From Galbula dea (taxonomy: Eukaryota > Chordata > Aves > Piciformes > Galbulidae): a stretch of DNA of 64,000 nucleotides. Made by a program: the position numbers and the translations under genes. The stretch lies in NCBI GenBank assembly GCA_013399015.1, contig VWZX01004666.1, positions 2,171,603 through 2,235,602 on the forward strand. Direction: 5' to 3'. The stretch's first letter is position 1; each line of letters starts with the position of its first letter. Of the stretch, positions 1-13,352 are shown piece by piece. The notes beneath the pieces were generated by a model that saw nothing but the letters and a program-made list of their open reading frames with translations, was not told the origin of the DNA and made no database searches.

Positions 1-3000
1 GTCAAAAATTCTTTTTCCTCATCAACTCCCCTGCTCCTGTTATAAATTTGAGCAGTAAAGTGGAATTATTTCACTGGAATATAAGCTGATTCTCATTCCA
101 GCTGAAGACAGTTTGGATGTTAATAAATGTTTGGAAAGGCTGTAGGCTGAGGTTTGGTATTGCTCAGAAATCACTCAGAGCCAAACAAATCAGCTGAGGT
201 CTGCATCATCTGGTATATGGAGTCATAACAGATTAACATAGAGTAGTGAGATCTGTAGCATAACATGCTACCTGGCTCCATATTGCGGTTAGCAGAGCTT
301 TTAGACTTCCTTCCCAAGCTAAACAACACAATGGTAATGAATAATCATTTTTAATATGATATTGAATTTTAACAACCTACTAGGAAGTGATGTTCAGGTA
401 GTCCCTCAGATATCTTGTGTTGTCATATGTACCTGATAGTTTTCACTCAGATATCAAAACAATGACCATCATGCATCATTTTTTGACAGTAATTCTCAAC
501 CTAATCCAGTACACATTATTCTGAGTTCTTCTCAGATAAAATGGCCAACATGCTGCCTCTTGTTTCTCTGCTGAAATTAGAAGAGACATTACCTATTCTT
601 ATGCAGTATGTGTTTGACTATGATAACCCTCTGACTGCTTTCTGTGGTATTGTTTGTGCCAGTTTGTTGACATTGTAGAAATGCCTTGTGCCACTTCCAT
701 CTTGCAAGTCTTGCCTTTGTGGTTTTTCTCCTGTAGTCTGACATTCTGGGAAATGTTTGTACTGCTGAGTTTTGATTGGGGCACACATGTTAGTTATGAC
801 CTCCACTTTCCACTTTATCTTTTCTTCCAGGTGCTTTATTACTATTACATGGGACTTGCATTTTTGCTTTCTTAGTTTTAGTTCAGCAGCTCTGTATCTT
901 TCCACAGCTCTTCAGGGCCTTTAGTCAAACTCCTCTCTTTTACCTTGGATCAAAATATTATCCATCAAAGCTTTAGTATCCTTTCTACCATCAAAACATT
1001 GTTGTATTTTCCTGGGACATGCCTAGGGGGCTGAACACAACTCAAATATCCCTCTGAGGAAATAGTGTCTCCTAAAATAGTTTTTTTGAAGATGTACAGC
1101 CATGTTCTCTATTTTCCTAGGAGCATCTGCCAGCACCCTGCTGATGAATCAGACCCATTCCTTCAAAGAATTTACCTCCTGTTCATGGAGGAAAATATTC
1201 CCTTTATATTATACATATATTTTTTTCTTGGTCTGGCTATACAAGAGGGGTTAAGTATGGATTCTTTGCTCTCTTGCATCGCCTTTCTGCAGTTCTTACA
1301 GTTGTGATGTTATCCAATTCCTCTTTTAGCATCTGCTTTTGCGGGGGAAGCTGGTGTTTGTGAGGTTTTGTGGGGTTTTTTGTTTGTTTTTTAATATGGT
1401 GGTGGTGGTTTGTCCGAGTGGCTTTTTTATGTTAAGTAGCATTAATCAGGGAGTGGCTAACATTTTTCATGTGCTGTGTTGAGAGTTTCCCTGAGTCTGG
1501 GAGACATTTTAAAGCTCCTCCTCAGTAATTCTAGTTTCATGTTTCTCCTCCCCTTCTCTGGTTTTCAGTGAGGCACAGGGTTTGAAGTTTTTTTTATTCA
1601 CTTATGAAAAATTCCCCCTTCACTTCTGCTCCTCTGTCAAGTGCTTCTATAAACTGGGTCAGAATCAAGGTCACTGACAAGTCTGCTTCAGTCAGTGGTT
1701 GCATTTGAACTGACGAGCACTGAGGAGAATGAACTCCTGCGTTATACAGCAGTCAATTCTAGCTGGCTTTTACCAGAACTTCTTAGAGATGGGGCTTCTC
1801 ACAGGATGCAAGTGGAAATGCCTGGAATGAGTTGATCCATTTGCTTCTTCCTACTTCATACAGTATTGGGAACATGCCCTTTGTTCATGTAGCTCAATTT
1901 TCCGCCTGGGATTGCATTTGCCTTTTAAGACGCAGGGGCAAAGTCACTGTCAGAGCTTTTTTATTTAATACAAAGGAGCTCTTAGTATTCAAAAATGATT
2001 TACAGACAGCTGGCCAAGTGTTTGACCTAACTGTGTCTGTTCATGCTATTCTACTGGTGCAAGATAGCTGTAATAGAAGCTTAGCCAGCCAGTGGACAAT
2101 TAGCCCAATGTATGCAGTGAAGATGGGTAAAGTGAATTGCTGATTTTAAATTAGGATATTGACATAATGGCATCTCAATCAGTGAGCACTGGAATAGCAG
2201 TGTAAAATTACTCACAAATAGCAGAGGAAAGCGAGCCAGTGGGGGAGTAACATTATAGTTAAAAGAAAGCTCAGAAGCAAAAAAGGCAAAGAAAGAAGAA
2301 CAAGAAAGTAAAAAAAAGACATAAGGATCATAACTGTATCAACAAGTACTGAATAATCCCATAATCTATATGCATTAAAATTTCATGCCAATATAGGCTG
2401 GTAACTGTATACATCCATGTAGCATCATGCTTAGAATTATCAAAGAAACAATGAGGACTCAAAGACTGTAATTATGGGGACTGATTAAATGTCATGATTA
2501 AATGTGATGTAGAAATCACATTTATACACTTCCAGAATGGCATCTTCTTGAAGTAAGAAATCAGAGCCCAAAATAGAAAACTAGATATTTTATTTATCCC
2601 TGGGCAAGGATAAGGTCTTGGTTGAAAATGTAGCTTTCAAAGAATCATCCTATAGTAATAATAAAAATAAACATGTTCTAATTCACCATTCCTTGTGGAA
2701 TGTAAAAAAACCAAAAAGTCCTTAGGTTGGCACACATATCTGACAGAGGGCCAACACAGAAAATAAAACTAAAATCATTAGTTCAAAAGACAAAACAGAA
2801 CAAAATAACACCTTCAGATGACATGGCAGCCATATAAATTCGGCATTGTAAGAGTGTATTTTTGTGGCTTTACTATTACAAATAGGAGTAAGTGTATTAC
2901 CCCTATCTGAAAAAAAAACATAACTTTTTGAAAGGTCACATGAGAAGTTACCAAAGGTAATTATTAGACTGAAGAAGGCCATTAGCATCTAAAGGAGACC

Positions 3001-3079
3001 CTTTGAAGTCTTACTCAAATGAACTAAGGAAAAAGACCCCATTAGACTCCAGCAAGTTAAATGCAAAACCATAATAATA
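1..3079. other. Intron, no gene recognised
   Basis: There is nothing I can assign. A minus-strand open frame at 618-905 is Lys-rich but matches no family I know. An A/G-rich stretch at 2270-2325 might be the worn upstream part of the LINE fossil that becomes recognisable at 3080. Confidence 0.6.
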
Positions 3080-3700
3080 GTAGAGGACAAAAACAATTTT
3101 GAAGAATAACTTGCTAAAGGCATAAAAACTAATAATAAAAACTTTTTCAAACATATCAGAGGCAAGAAGCCTGCCTGAAGGTCTAGAAGGTTGATAGATG
3201 ATCAAGATGTAAAAGAAGTGCTCAAGGAAAGCAAGATCTTTTGCAGTAAAGCTAAATGAATTGTTTGCTTTGGTGTTCATTGTGAGGAGCCTAAAGGGAA
3301 TTCCCAAATTAGAGCCACTCTCTATAAGGGACACGTCAGATAACATGGATAACAGTGGTTTAATGGTATGTACCATTTTGGAAGGGGAATTTTTATCTCC
3401 TATATCTGTTAGCCTTTTTTGGAGGAACTGACAAGCATGAAGTTAAAGTCAATCCACTGCCAGTTGCATATTTTGAATTTCTGAAAGCTTTGGCAAAGTC
3501 TCTAACCAGATGATTTTCAAGAAATTAAGAATCCAAGTTGTCCTTGGTTGACATGGGTACACTTCCTTAGGATGAAAGACAAATGAATTTAAAAGAGAGT
3601 ATTCGTGAAAATTACATCTACAGACACTTGGGATTATTCAAAATATTCATCAATCATTTAGAAGAATAATGAATGGATTTGTTCTGATGATATGCAATGA
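3080..3700 (+). mobile_element. Ancient CR1/L3-type LINE fossil (RT region)
   Basis: Conceptual translation with frame changes gives LAKGIKTNNKNFFKHIRGKK near 3110-3170, then LIDDQDVKEV, then KLNELFALVF near 3247-3276, and LFKIFINHLEE near 3634-3666. The first three match the same segments of the CR1 at 42.2 kb (KNNKKRFFKYISSKRR, VLNEFFASVF), and the last resembles the INDLEE motif after the RT catalytic region. Many stops and frameshifts show a long-dead copy. A further weak stretch at 4095-4150 (CTTCAGCTTGGAAGAGAGAG) resembles the late part of such elements, so the fossil may reach about 4150. Confidence 0.65.
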
Positions 3701-4150
3701 TTTGATGCAGTTGCTCTACAGGAAGATCTTACAATACTGAGTGGTAAAACAGCAGATGAGGTCCAGTGTTTAATAAATGCATAGACGCTTGTGTGTCTTT
3801 GCAGTGAAGAGGGACAGAAGCGAAGTCAAGGAAACAGACAATAAAGAAAACAAAAAGTGCCAGTTAGAAATATAATACCACTTGGGAAAGGAGCTCATGA
3901 AACAGCTTTAAAGATGCCCTATCTGTTGTGCTTAAGAAGACAAAGGACCACGTTAGATTCATCACTATGCTAATATGTATGTTTACCTGTATCTTGGGAG
4001 AAATCTCAGAAATAACTGCAGAAAGGTTTTATGGAGAAGTGTAAAGAAGAGAGAAGACAAGAAGTTTGAAGTTATATGTGTATGGCAAAAGTTTATATAG
4101 CATAGGCCCTTCAGCTTGGAAGAGAGAGAGACCTGAGGAAGGATGTAGTA

Positions 4151-5831
4151 GTTAAAAAAAACCCCAAGTCAAATATATGAAAGTTACCAAAAACAGAGAA
4201 ACGAGGAGTAATCAGTCATAGCTTATTAACGCTTGGAGTTGGAAAGTGTAGAAGCTGGCAAAAATACACTTGGGGAAGCATTGTTCATATTTGTGCTTTT
4301 GCTTGCATTGTTCTCTTAAACATACTGTGTTGCCCATATCCAGGGATTTCTGTATTGCTGCCTCTTACATGAGTACCTGTGTTCCCTTGGATAAAGTAGA
4401 ATGGGGTGGCAGGATGATGGCTGGACTAGGAATTGTTATGTCTATAAAAAAAACGAAACCAAAACCCTCTGTTCTTCCCTTCTGATTATATTGCGTGCAT
4501 CTGCATTCCTGTAATTGTGGTGCTTGAGGTTATCTGAACCTTGGTAGAAGTAGTATGCAGTGCCATACAGTATCACTAAACTGCCCCAAAAAGATGTGAA
4601 ACTGTATTTTGAATGAGAATGGGAAAGCCTAAAAACTATATGCTTTCCCTAGATAAAATATAATTATTCTCGGTAGAAGTCATTATATTGTCTTTGTGAT
4701 GGTACACAAAGGTATAGGTTAGGTCCCTTGATTTCTTGCCTTATCTTATTCCAAAATAGTAATCCAATTTAATCCAACAGATAGGATTCTCTACTGCTTA
4801 TTTTCATCTTATGCCTGTTATACTGCGTCATCCAAAGCCTGGGCATAAGAACTGGAATCCTGTGAGAAGCACACAGCAGCTGCCTAATAGCTTAAAGAAA
4901 GATATAGTAACTAATGGATCCAATGGGGATATTTCAGGCAGGTAGGCTTTACAGAGTGGATGACTAAAGCTGAATGAATAATACTGTTTGCTCTTTTGAA
5001 AAGTGGAAAAGATATCCTTTATGATTTTAAGTTGCCAGGATTTTTTACTTTTTAAAAACTTACCCTATGAGAATTATAATGAAGCAGAGCTTCCTCTAAG
5101 TTGTTATTTTTCTTAAACCTGAAAAGCTGCACTTTAGACTCGTAGGCATCAAAAATAGTTTAATACCTGTGGTGTTACTAGCTGGATTTTGCAGGCAGCG
5201 ACCCTGCAGTTTTGCTTATGTTTTCTTGATCTAGAGCCCAGTTTAAGCTGTTGAATGGGGTCTGTGTCTATAATGTTCCCTAAGTGCTATTATGCAAAGA
5301 GATTGCTTATTTGAATCATTAATCAGTCTCTGGATGGCTGCAAGTTCCTATATTTCATGGCTGGTTTTCATGATGTGTGTGACCTATTCGTAGCATTGCT
5401 CACACTGTACAGGAACAAGACTTATTCTTGTTAAAGCTTTTCTGCTGACTACCTTCCCTAGTATATGCTTAGAAACTCTCCCAAACTCAGAGGACCACTA
5501 CATGCAAAACTGCTGGAAAGGTTCCTCAGACAAGAAAACCATATTAGTAGCTTAACATTTTCTAGTCAGTTAAAGTGATAGATTGTTGTTTCCTATCAGG
5601 ATGAGTTCAGTCATCCTTTCAGAACCTGATTACTATATGCCTTGTGAAAAATCCAATTAAAATGAATGTATTAATTAGCAGAAGTTTAATTTTCTTCTTG
5701 TCAGAAGATACACTGCAAAGTTGGAATTTTACAGCATCAAAGTTAGAAATAGTCTCCATCTTAAAAGTATTTTGAAAGCTTCTACTTGCTGTCTTCTGCA
5801 GTGCTGACACCAGTGGATCAATAGGTTTTTA
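4151..5831. other. Intron, nothing recognised
   Basis: Unique-looking AT-rich sequence without a gene, repeat family or clear motif cluster. Confidence 0.6.
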
Positions 5832-5945
5832 AAACCAGACAGGAATCACCGTGATAATCTAGTCTGACTTACAAAGTACTAAATATCATCCATCATGGTT
5901 TTCCTAAACGGGCATCAAAGTCTGAGCTTCCCCAACTTCTGGTGG
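5832..5945 (-). mobile_element. Probable old CR1 3' end
   Basis: The stretch around AATCACCGTGATAATCTAG TCTGAC (5843-5868) resembles the reverse-strand 3' region of old amniote CR1 elements, where a similar ATCATCTAGTCTGACC motif recurs. The copy is strongly diverged and its ends are uncertain. Confidence 0.45.
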
Positions 5946-6530
5946 CTTAGCTGTTAAAGAGAATGACAGATCTAAAAGAGCTTAGAGGGTTTATCTCACA
6001 AGAGCATCTGGAATATCAAATCTTTCTCCAAATACTTTCAAAATCCCATCCCTGTGCTAGTAAGGTTGTTAAGCTCATCTTTTAATTTTTTTTTATTATT
6101 TTATTTTTCTTAAAACATTATTTCCTTATTCTCTTCAGTATATCTACCTTCTGGGAAGTGACATATGGGAAATTGCAAGATAGAGCTGGACTACTGAGCT
6201 GGGTCACTTTCATAGCCTGAGCTGCAAAATTTGAACATATTTGATATGGGAAGGGTGGACTTATCAGAGCATGCAGACAGCCAGGGGTGCTCCAACATGT
6301 GAGCTACCTCCTTCATTGCTTTTGGGGTTGTTAATGTTACAGGACAACTCCTTTAGAGACAATGCTGATAATTATTTCACCATTTCTGAAAGCATGGTAA
6401 GAAGAAGAGGAAGGATGACATGAGGACTGATAACCCTTGGTTCACATAAAAGTATGTCTGGGAGAAACAGAGGATTGCCTGAGCATAAACACTGAAATTT
6501 AAGTTAAGGTGAACACACACCATGGAGCCT

Positions 6531-6790
6531 TTGCAGCAGGGAGAAGCAGTGAATGATGCATTTTATATTGTTGAAAAGGGAGCTCTGCAAACAATTTGCA
6601 TGCCAAGTTTGTAAAAGGAGTACAGCTTTGCTCTCTCTTTCAGCATGACATTTTGGTCTGGTTTGCACTTTCTGTGTGTTGATGTGTAGAATTTGATGAG
6701 GGTTTTGGTGGTTTTAATGCTTTTGCTCAATTAATACCACTGCAGAAAATGTACCGCTGCTAATCTAGTGTTGAATAGATTGTTGCTTTA
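6531..6790. promoter_or_regulatory. Weak candidate conserved element with octamer site
   Basis: The block includes an exact POU octamer ATTTGCAT (6594-6601) within AACAATTTGCATGCC, next to GAATGATGCATTTTATATTG, and is free of repeats. The claim of conservation is inference. Confidence 0.22.
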
Positions 6791-9700
6791 AATATTTTTA
6801 TTTATGGACTATCCCCTAAAAGAGTATGTGCTTTGAGAATATCTTCCATTTAGGTTTGGATTTTCAAAAGGGTCTTCTGAAAGAAGATCATGTCCTGTCT
6901 CATTATATCTTAATTCTAAAGTTCCAAAGTTTAAATTCAAGTTAGGAATCAGTTTTTGCCCTATTGAAGTGTAGTCACCTCTGGCAAAGACCCCATCAGC
7001 ACAGTGCTATTTGAAGGCTTTTTACTTAGATGTACATCAAGAAAAATCTTTTTCTGTTCTGAGTTCAGCTAATCTATTGTTTTGTATTTCTTTAAAATAA
7101 ACTGCCTTCATCTCAGTATTGGTCTTCTGCTAGGGAATTCGTGGTGGTTTATGACTTCTCCCAAAAAGGGTACTCACGGTAGAATTAAATCTCAGCAGGA
7201 GTAAATTTAATCCTCCTTGATGACTTTTAGTCTGTGGAAACATTATTGCCTGTGTTTGGTTGGTGAGTCTGCCCTTCAGGAGCTGGATGTTCTCCTCTTG
7301 CTGCAGTTAACTCATGCAATAGAGACAGCTTTTTTATTCTGCTTCTGTCCCTTGATAATGGCTGTATTGATCTGGCCTGATGTAAGCAAAGGTTCACAGT
7401 TCACCAAATGTTGCTAAGGGTACCAGACTATTACTGCCACCAGCAGACACATTCCATCATCCCTCAACCTCAGTGTGTGAAAGCCAGAGCAGCAGGATGC
7501 CACATGTTGGTGACTCAGGAAAATGGCATATGTTAGTAGCTGACATATGTCAGACTTGGATGCTTCTATAGTTAGAGTATATTTGTTGTTGCGTTTGTTT
7601 TGTCTGCCAAGCAATGCACGAACATTTAAAGGTTAGCCTAATTTTCAGTTGTTTGCAAATGAAAACCACAATGAAAATGCTGTGCAAGAACACCTATGAA
7701 TTTTGTTTTCAAAGAAGCTGAGCATTCATTTCCTCTTGAAAAAAAATGAAAGTTGCTGAAACTGATCTGAGCCAGGAGTAGGAAGGGTGAAGAAGTGGGC
7801 TGACAGGTCTAGGCATATGTGACTTTTATCTTCTTGCTAGCTCAGTTCAACAGGGAATTTTCACTAGAAGGTGAAAGGTAAGAGAAAAAGTTTTGAACCT
7901 TAATTCCTGCTTGTAGTAACTCAAAGTAGAACTGTAGAAGTGAGAACTGCTGAATCTTCTAACACTGCTTGGGAAATCTGGCTCTTTGTTTAGAAAACAA
8001 TTTACCTGATTTTTCTAGCACAAAATTCCAGTTGTCTTTTGGAATAAAAATTATTCTAGCTCTGCAATTGTCTCATTGTGACAGAATAATTTGATGGGTT
8101 TTAGACTATTTTTAAAATCAAGAGGCCAGAAACTATTGTTGGGAAGGGGTGGTGGTAGAAGAACAAGACTAGCTATTAGATTGTTGGGGGTTTTTTCCCA
8201 GAGTCAAAGGTGGAGGAGAGATTAGCTGATTTTTAAGGGCAAACTGCTTTTTGTTTTATTTTGGAGTGTGAGGGTTTTTTGTTCATTTGTTTTTCTGTTT
8301 TCCCTTGAGAGCTGGAAAATGCTGATTGCTTGATCCCATCTCATCTTGGTTCTAGTCTGTTAGTTCCAAAGATCATTCTCCAAGTGGCATGGTTATTTTC
8401 TAACAAGATAAGAGGGAGAGAGGCAATGAACTGCTCAGTTGCACTCTAGAGACCCTTGGCAAGTGTGATTTGGAGTGGGTTGGCTAGAGAAATAGTGCAA
8501 AGAGGCCTGTCCAACCTAGCATGTTATAGCAAGGGGTTTACATCTGTCATGATAGTGGATTGTTCTTTGGAAAAACAAATATTTAGCAATTATTGGCTGT
8601 GTTAGTCAAACTGATATGTAACACTGTTGTATAATAAGGTGGTGTTCTGTGCAGAGTGCTTGCAAATGACTTTGTTGATTTCTGCAGTATTGTAATAGCA
8701 AAGGGCAATGAAAATTTATACCATAGCAGACATTGTGATTTTATGTTATTAGTGAAAATAACTTCAAATGCAGTTAGCTAGATCAGAAACACAGAAATTC
8801 ATCCAAGTGAAATATTATTTTAGCTTTCAGTCTTGTTTTTAGTGCCAGTATGTTTACTGAAGTCAGTGGAAGTTGTATGATTACTGTGGCTGCTTTTAGC
8901 CATTCAGATTGATTTATCATCAGAACCCATTAATACCTGTGCACTGAGAGCAGTAACAAAAGTGTATGTGTATGTGTCTATACATATATTACACCTGTAG
9001 TATGTTTTATGCATTGTTTTTGTGTTGATGTGTATTTTGCTAAGGTATTTATCTGCATCTCTTCCCTGTGGAGTTCCAAAGTATGATTTGATCTACTTAA
9101 CGCTGCAGCTCAGAGAGAGACTGAAGCATTTGCAATAAAGCTTGGGAGACATTTACCAGGCTATTACAAAAAGCTGTGGTCTGCACTGCATACCCAGCCC
9201 CAAAAAAGCGAAGGAAAAGCTGCCATCTGGCTTTGCAGGCTGGCCAGCATCAAAAGGGTCTGTGTTAATTGGAGCACAGCCCCTCAGTTAGCTGTAGGCA
9301 TACGTCCTGCAGGAACCCAGGGACCAGCTGGATGACCTGATAGGAATTTGCTTTCTCTAACTTGTGTGATGGAGTGTTCTGCCAGCTTACACCCTCTTTC
9401 AGGACCCTGTAGAGGGAATAAAGCTGAACTTTGGCTAACTGGCTCTGTATTTTAACTTTTTTGATAATAAAGTTGATGCCCTCCTGAACCACACTGGGAC
9501 TTGATGGGGTGTTTTAGAATTTTTATCCTTTAGGCTGGAATTGATAGAATACATTGCAGATAGAAAAGACTGAATTATCCCTCCATAAGTATAGTTTTCA
9601 CTTAGCTATTTTTTTCTTCAGCCTCATAGAGCAGTTGTAATACTGCATAGGTGTACCTCAAAAAGTTTGCTTAGGGAGTGGTTACATTTCATGATGAGTG

Positions 9701-12700
9701 GCCAGAGCGAGACTGATTTCCTTTAGGGTGTGCAAATGTTTAATGTCATCCTGAAATCACTACTCTTTCCCTATGTACTCTGAAAATCCCTCAGATCTGT
9801 GCTTGGCGGCTGTTTAGAATGAGTGCGAGAGTTCTCAACACCATGCTCTACAGCTTGCACACTTTCCCCTCTGTCTTCAAGGTAGGGACTTGCCTGAGGC
9901 CTTGGTTCTTATCTCTGAAGGCCTTCAACTCTTTTGTCCCCAGATAGGGGAGGCATGCACATGCATCTTCCAATGCTGCAGTCTCCCTGTTCCTGGAGAC
10001 GGCCCTTTCATGCCTTCATCACTTTTTCCTAGCTATGTAATGACCGTGGAAGCAGCCAAAATCTCTAGGAAGGCTGCTAGGAGAAGTCTTCGTGATGAAC
10101 AGTAGTCTCTGTGGGTGGCTTCTGCCATGGTCTGTAAAATGAGATGTGAGTGGGGAACAACAAATTGGGAGAAAAAATTTTTTCCAAAGGCAACTGTAAA
10201 TATAGACTTGGTTCTTTATGCCTAAGTATGTTTGGGTCAAATTGCTCTGATTTGGCTGTCTAGAAAGCACTTCTACATACGTACTGGAGCTTTGAAAGAC
10301 AAACAGCATGATTCGTTTTTGAATATCTGAATACCTGGCCTTCGTTTTTGAATATCTGAAAATTAGGCCACTTTGATTGTCACTTTCATAAACAAAATAT
10401 CTAGTTCTGATATGCAAGCATTTGGCTACTGTTGTAGCTTTCTCTGAGCTTTATTATTTCAGTGCTGGTAAACTCAATTTAACTTTTCTCTGCCCTCTGA
10501 ACCACTTATACTTTGTAGTCCATATTTTTATCATGGTGCTACTCAGTCCTTGTTTATTAAAATTAAAGGAGAAGAGGAAGGTAAGACTCAAAATCAGAGT
10601 ATAAAGTGACATGTTTAAAATCTAAGAATGTGGAAAGGGCCAATTTGGTTGTAACAGTTTGACATCAAAAATATATTTGCAAAAGGAGGATGTTTTTAAA
10701 TCACCTCCTTTTTTCCTCCCCTCTCATAGTATCTTTAAAAATGCATTTGGTAATGGCCTTAAAGATTGTAGCTTTCAGAAACAAATCTCAGGCAGGGTGT
10801 ATATGGAAAACCCTTGCCGAAATTTCACTGAAGGTGCAAAAGGACAAATAGCCATAAAAATGAAGACAGAAAGGCAGAGAGAGGATGTTAGCTTTCCACT
10901 GAACTTCTTGTACTAGTAGGCATTTTAAAGTCATTTTGAATAACCTCATGGAATATGAAGGAAACAGTTTTACTGTACATTGGGCAATAACTGAGCAGGC
11001 TTGACATATTTTGCAAGGTGAGATCCTTGGATGTAATAAAGTGGATGGATTCAGTTTAGTAGCGAAATAAATAACACACAAGTTATTAAATTCCCCATGT
11101 TATTCATGACCATATTGCATTAAGCAAAATTTTCCATTCTTAAACTTGTTGCAAGCTGCCATGGAAAACCTAGTATGTCCCAGGGGAGCAATGCAGGAGT
11201 CCAGGTATGCCATAGCAGACACGTGACCAGTATGTTTTAAAGCATACAGAGCCTTGCTGATGCATGAAGGTGTTATGCTAAGAGAAGAAAACCTTCTAAG
11301 AAATAGTTCATTAGACTTCTCGGGGAGCTGCTGACTGTTCTTATGGTATTATAGGAGGGGGTGAGCAACTTGTCTCCTTTGAAGTCTTGTCCTCCTATCC
11401 AATGACCAGCTAAATGAGGAATCTTGAGACAATAAACTCCACCTGGCTATTTTTAAAGGTGCTTCAGAAAGGAAAATGATTTATAAATTTTGCTTGAGGG
11501 GCTGCCTGGTGCCAGGTGGCCTTCAGGTATTCAGTCGCCTGGCAGCAGCACTTCACCGCTTGAAAGAATCTTAGAGCTATGTGTGTGGGATAGATAAGGG
11601 TACTTGGGAAGAAATGGCATTTATTCTGAATAAAGATGCATCTAAAGCCTCCCTTCTGGAATATAATCCTTGCAGGTATGGGGTTATTTCAATCAACCTT
11701 AGAAGACTGCCTCTTAAATCTGGCTGTCATCGAAATGTATTTGCCCACCACAGGGGTACCAGAGCCACAACAAGCTGTGAAGCATGCTGCTATCCCCAGC
11801 ACCACAAGATGATACGTTGATTCCTGTGTTAAGCTGCCCTCATGGAACCAAAAGAAAATTGGTCAATAAGAATGCCATGGTTGGCTGAGACAATGCAAGG
11901 AAAATGAATCACTGTTGTTACCAAACCTGCCTATTTTGTTATCTGGTCAAATTCTGTCCCTTTATTACTGTATTTCAAGTACAACCCTTATAGTTGACAC
12001 ATTTGGGCACAGAGACCATCACAGTTTTCTGCTCTTTCCTTTCTAAGCAATAGACGCTTTACAAGTTAGTTCCTAAGTTTCATGTCCCTCTCTCAATGGG
12101 CCAGGCACCAAGTTCACTCACCCAAGATCAGTTTGTAAGCTCTGCTAGCAGGAAGAAGAAGGTGGAGGTGCTCTCATTTTCTTCCCTATGGGGAACATCA
12201 TTTGGTAAATGAAGGAGCTGACCCCTTTTACTGTGGGTGGTTTACAGGCTTGAAAATTACTTTTTACTGGTGCAACAAATGTTTCACTTTGTGCCAGGAA
12301 CTGGCCTATCCCTTTGGACATTGAATGAGCAGATGCCTAATTAGCCTGTTATTTACCATGGTTGAGATAGCTGAATTTTGATGAAAGATACTTTACTTTA
12401 ATCATTGATTCATGACATAGATGCTTATATCATGCATTAGGCTGTTTAACCTTCTGCAAGTATAGTTGCCCCGTGCACCCATTTATAAATAACCTGGCAA
12501 CTGCTCTGTCTTCCTTCATTCTCTGTGAGGGGGAAGCTTGGAAGCTTCCAAATTGGTCCTCATTGCTGGTAATGTATATATCAAATGCAAGCAGAAGACA
12601 GTGAATGGCACCAGGGCACTGTGTCTTAGGCATACTACTAACTTCTAGGCAAGGAAGACATCCCTATACTGGGGTGGGAGAGGATCTGAATCTTGCCTGA

Positions 12701-13310
12701 GTCTGGAAAGACAAGCTGAGGTACCCCAGAGAACAGGTGTCTCAGGAGATCCCTGTATTTTTAGGGCAGAAGCGCAGCTGTAAACCCAGGAGGAGAACAG
12801 TTAGACAGAGATAGGATTGTTCCAGGCTTTCCTTCTTCATCTCCCAGTATGGTTTTTAGACCCTATCACCCTCACTTGCTAATTTTCTTCTCCAGATCAA
12901 GTACTGGACAGCCTTGGAGGAGGGACTGTGCTAGTTTGATCGCTGTCACTTTGAGGAAGCTGAATCCCCACATGTCAATAGCTCCCTTCCATGTTCTCTT
13001 TCTTCTTCTGACCTCCATTCCTGGGCTGACCGTATTCTGCTATCAGAAGGGATAAGAAGTAAATGAGGAATTTCTGTGTTAGACAAAAGTTCAGCCTTGG
13101 CGATGAGCAAGTCTCTGTGCTGGTTGGCTGGGTTCCTCTATGTGGCTTGCAACAGCTCATTCCATGGTGGTTTCACTGGAGGGCTCCTTAACAGTTAACC
13201 AAACTTGTTTTAAGCAGGTGCCAAACTTATGTAGAAAGCACAGCAGAACAATTACCTGATGTTTTCTAAAGGCCTGAAACTTTCAAAGAATCATCTTCCT
13301 CAATAATCGT
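6791..13310. other. Intron, mostly featureless
   Basis: Apart from the direct repeat at 10312-10360, I see no repeat family or exon. The stretch 9040-9240 (TTAACGCTGCAGCTCAG, TTGCAATAAAGCTTGGG) is repeat-free and could be mildly conserved, but the evidence is too thin to call it. Confidence 0.6.
10312..10360. repeat. 20-bp direct repeat, period 29
   Basis: TTCGTTTTTGAATATCTGAA occurs exactly twice, at 10312-10331 and 10341-10360. Exact identity in intronic DNA suggests a recent local duplication. Confidence 0.9.
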
Positions 13311-13352
13311 AGAATCATAGAATGGCTCAGGTTGGAAGGGACCTTAAATTTT
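13311..13352 (-). mobile_element. Truncated CR1 3' end
   Basis: AGAATCATAGAATGGCTCAG followed by GTTGGAAGGGACCTTAAA is the reverse complement of the CR1 3' terminus. Only about 42 bp remain; an AT-rich stretch follows where the element would continue. Confidence 0.85.

Noticed and set aside
11495..11545. Possible hairpin with GCCTGGTGCCAGG
   Set aside because: The palindrome is short, the arms do not extend, and no miRNA-like stem of about 22 bp could be drawn.
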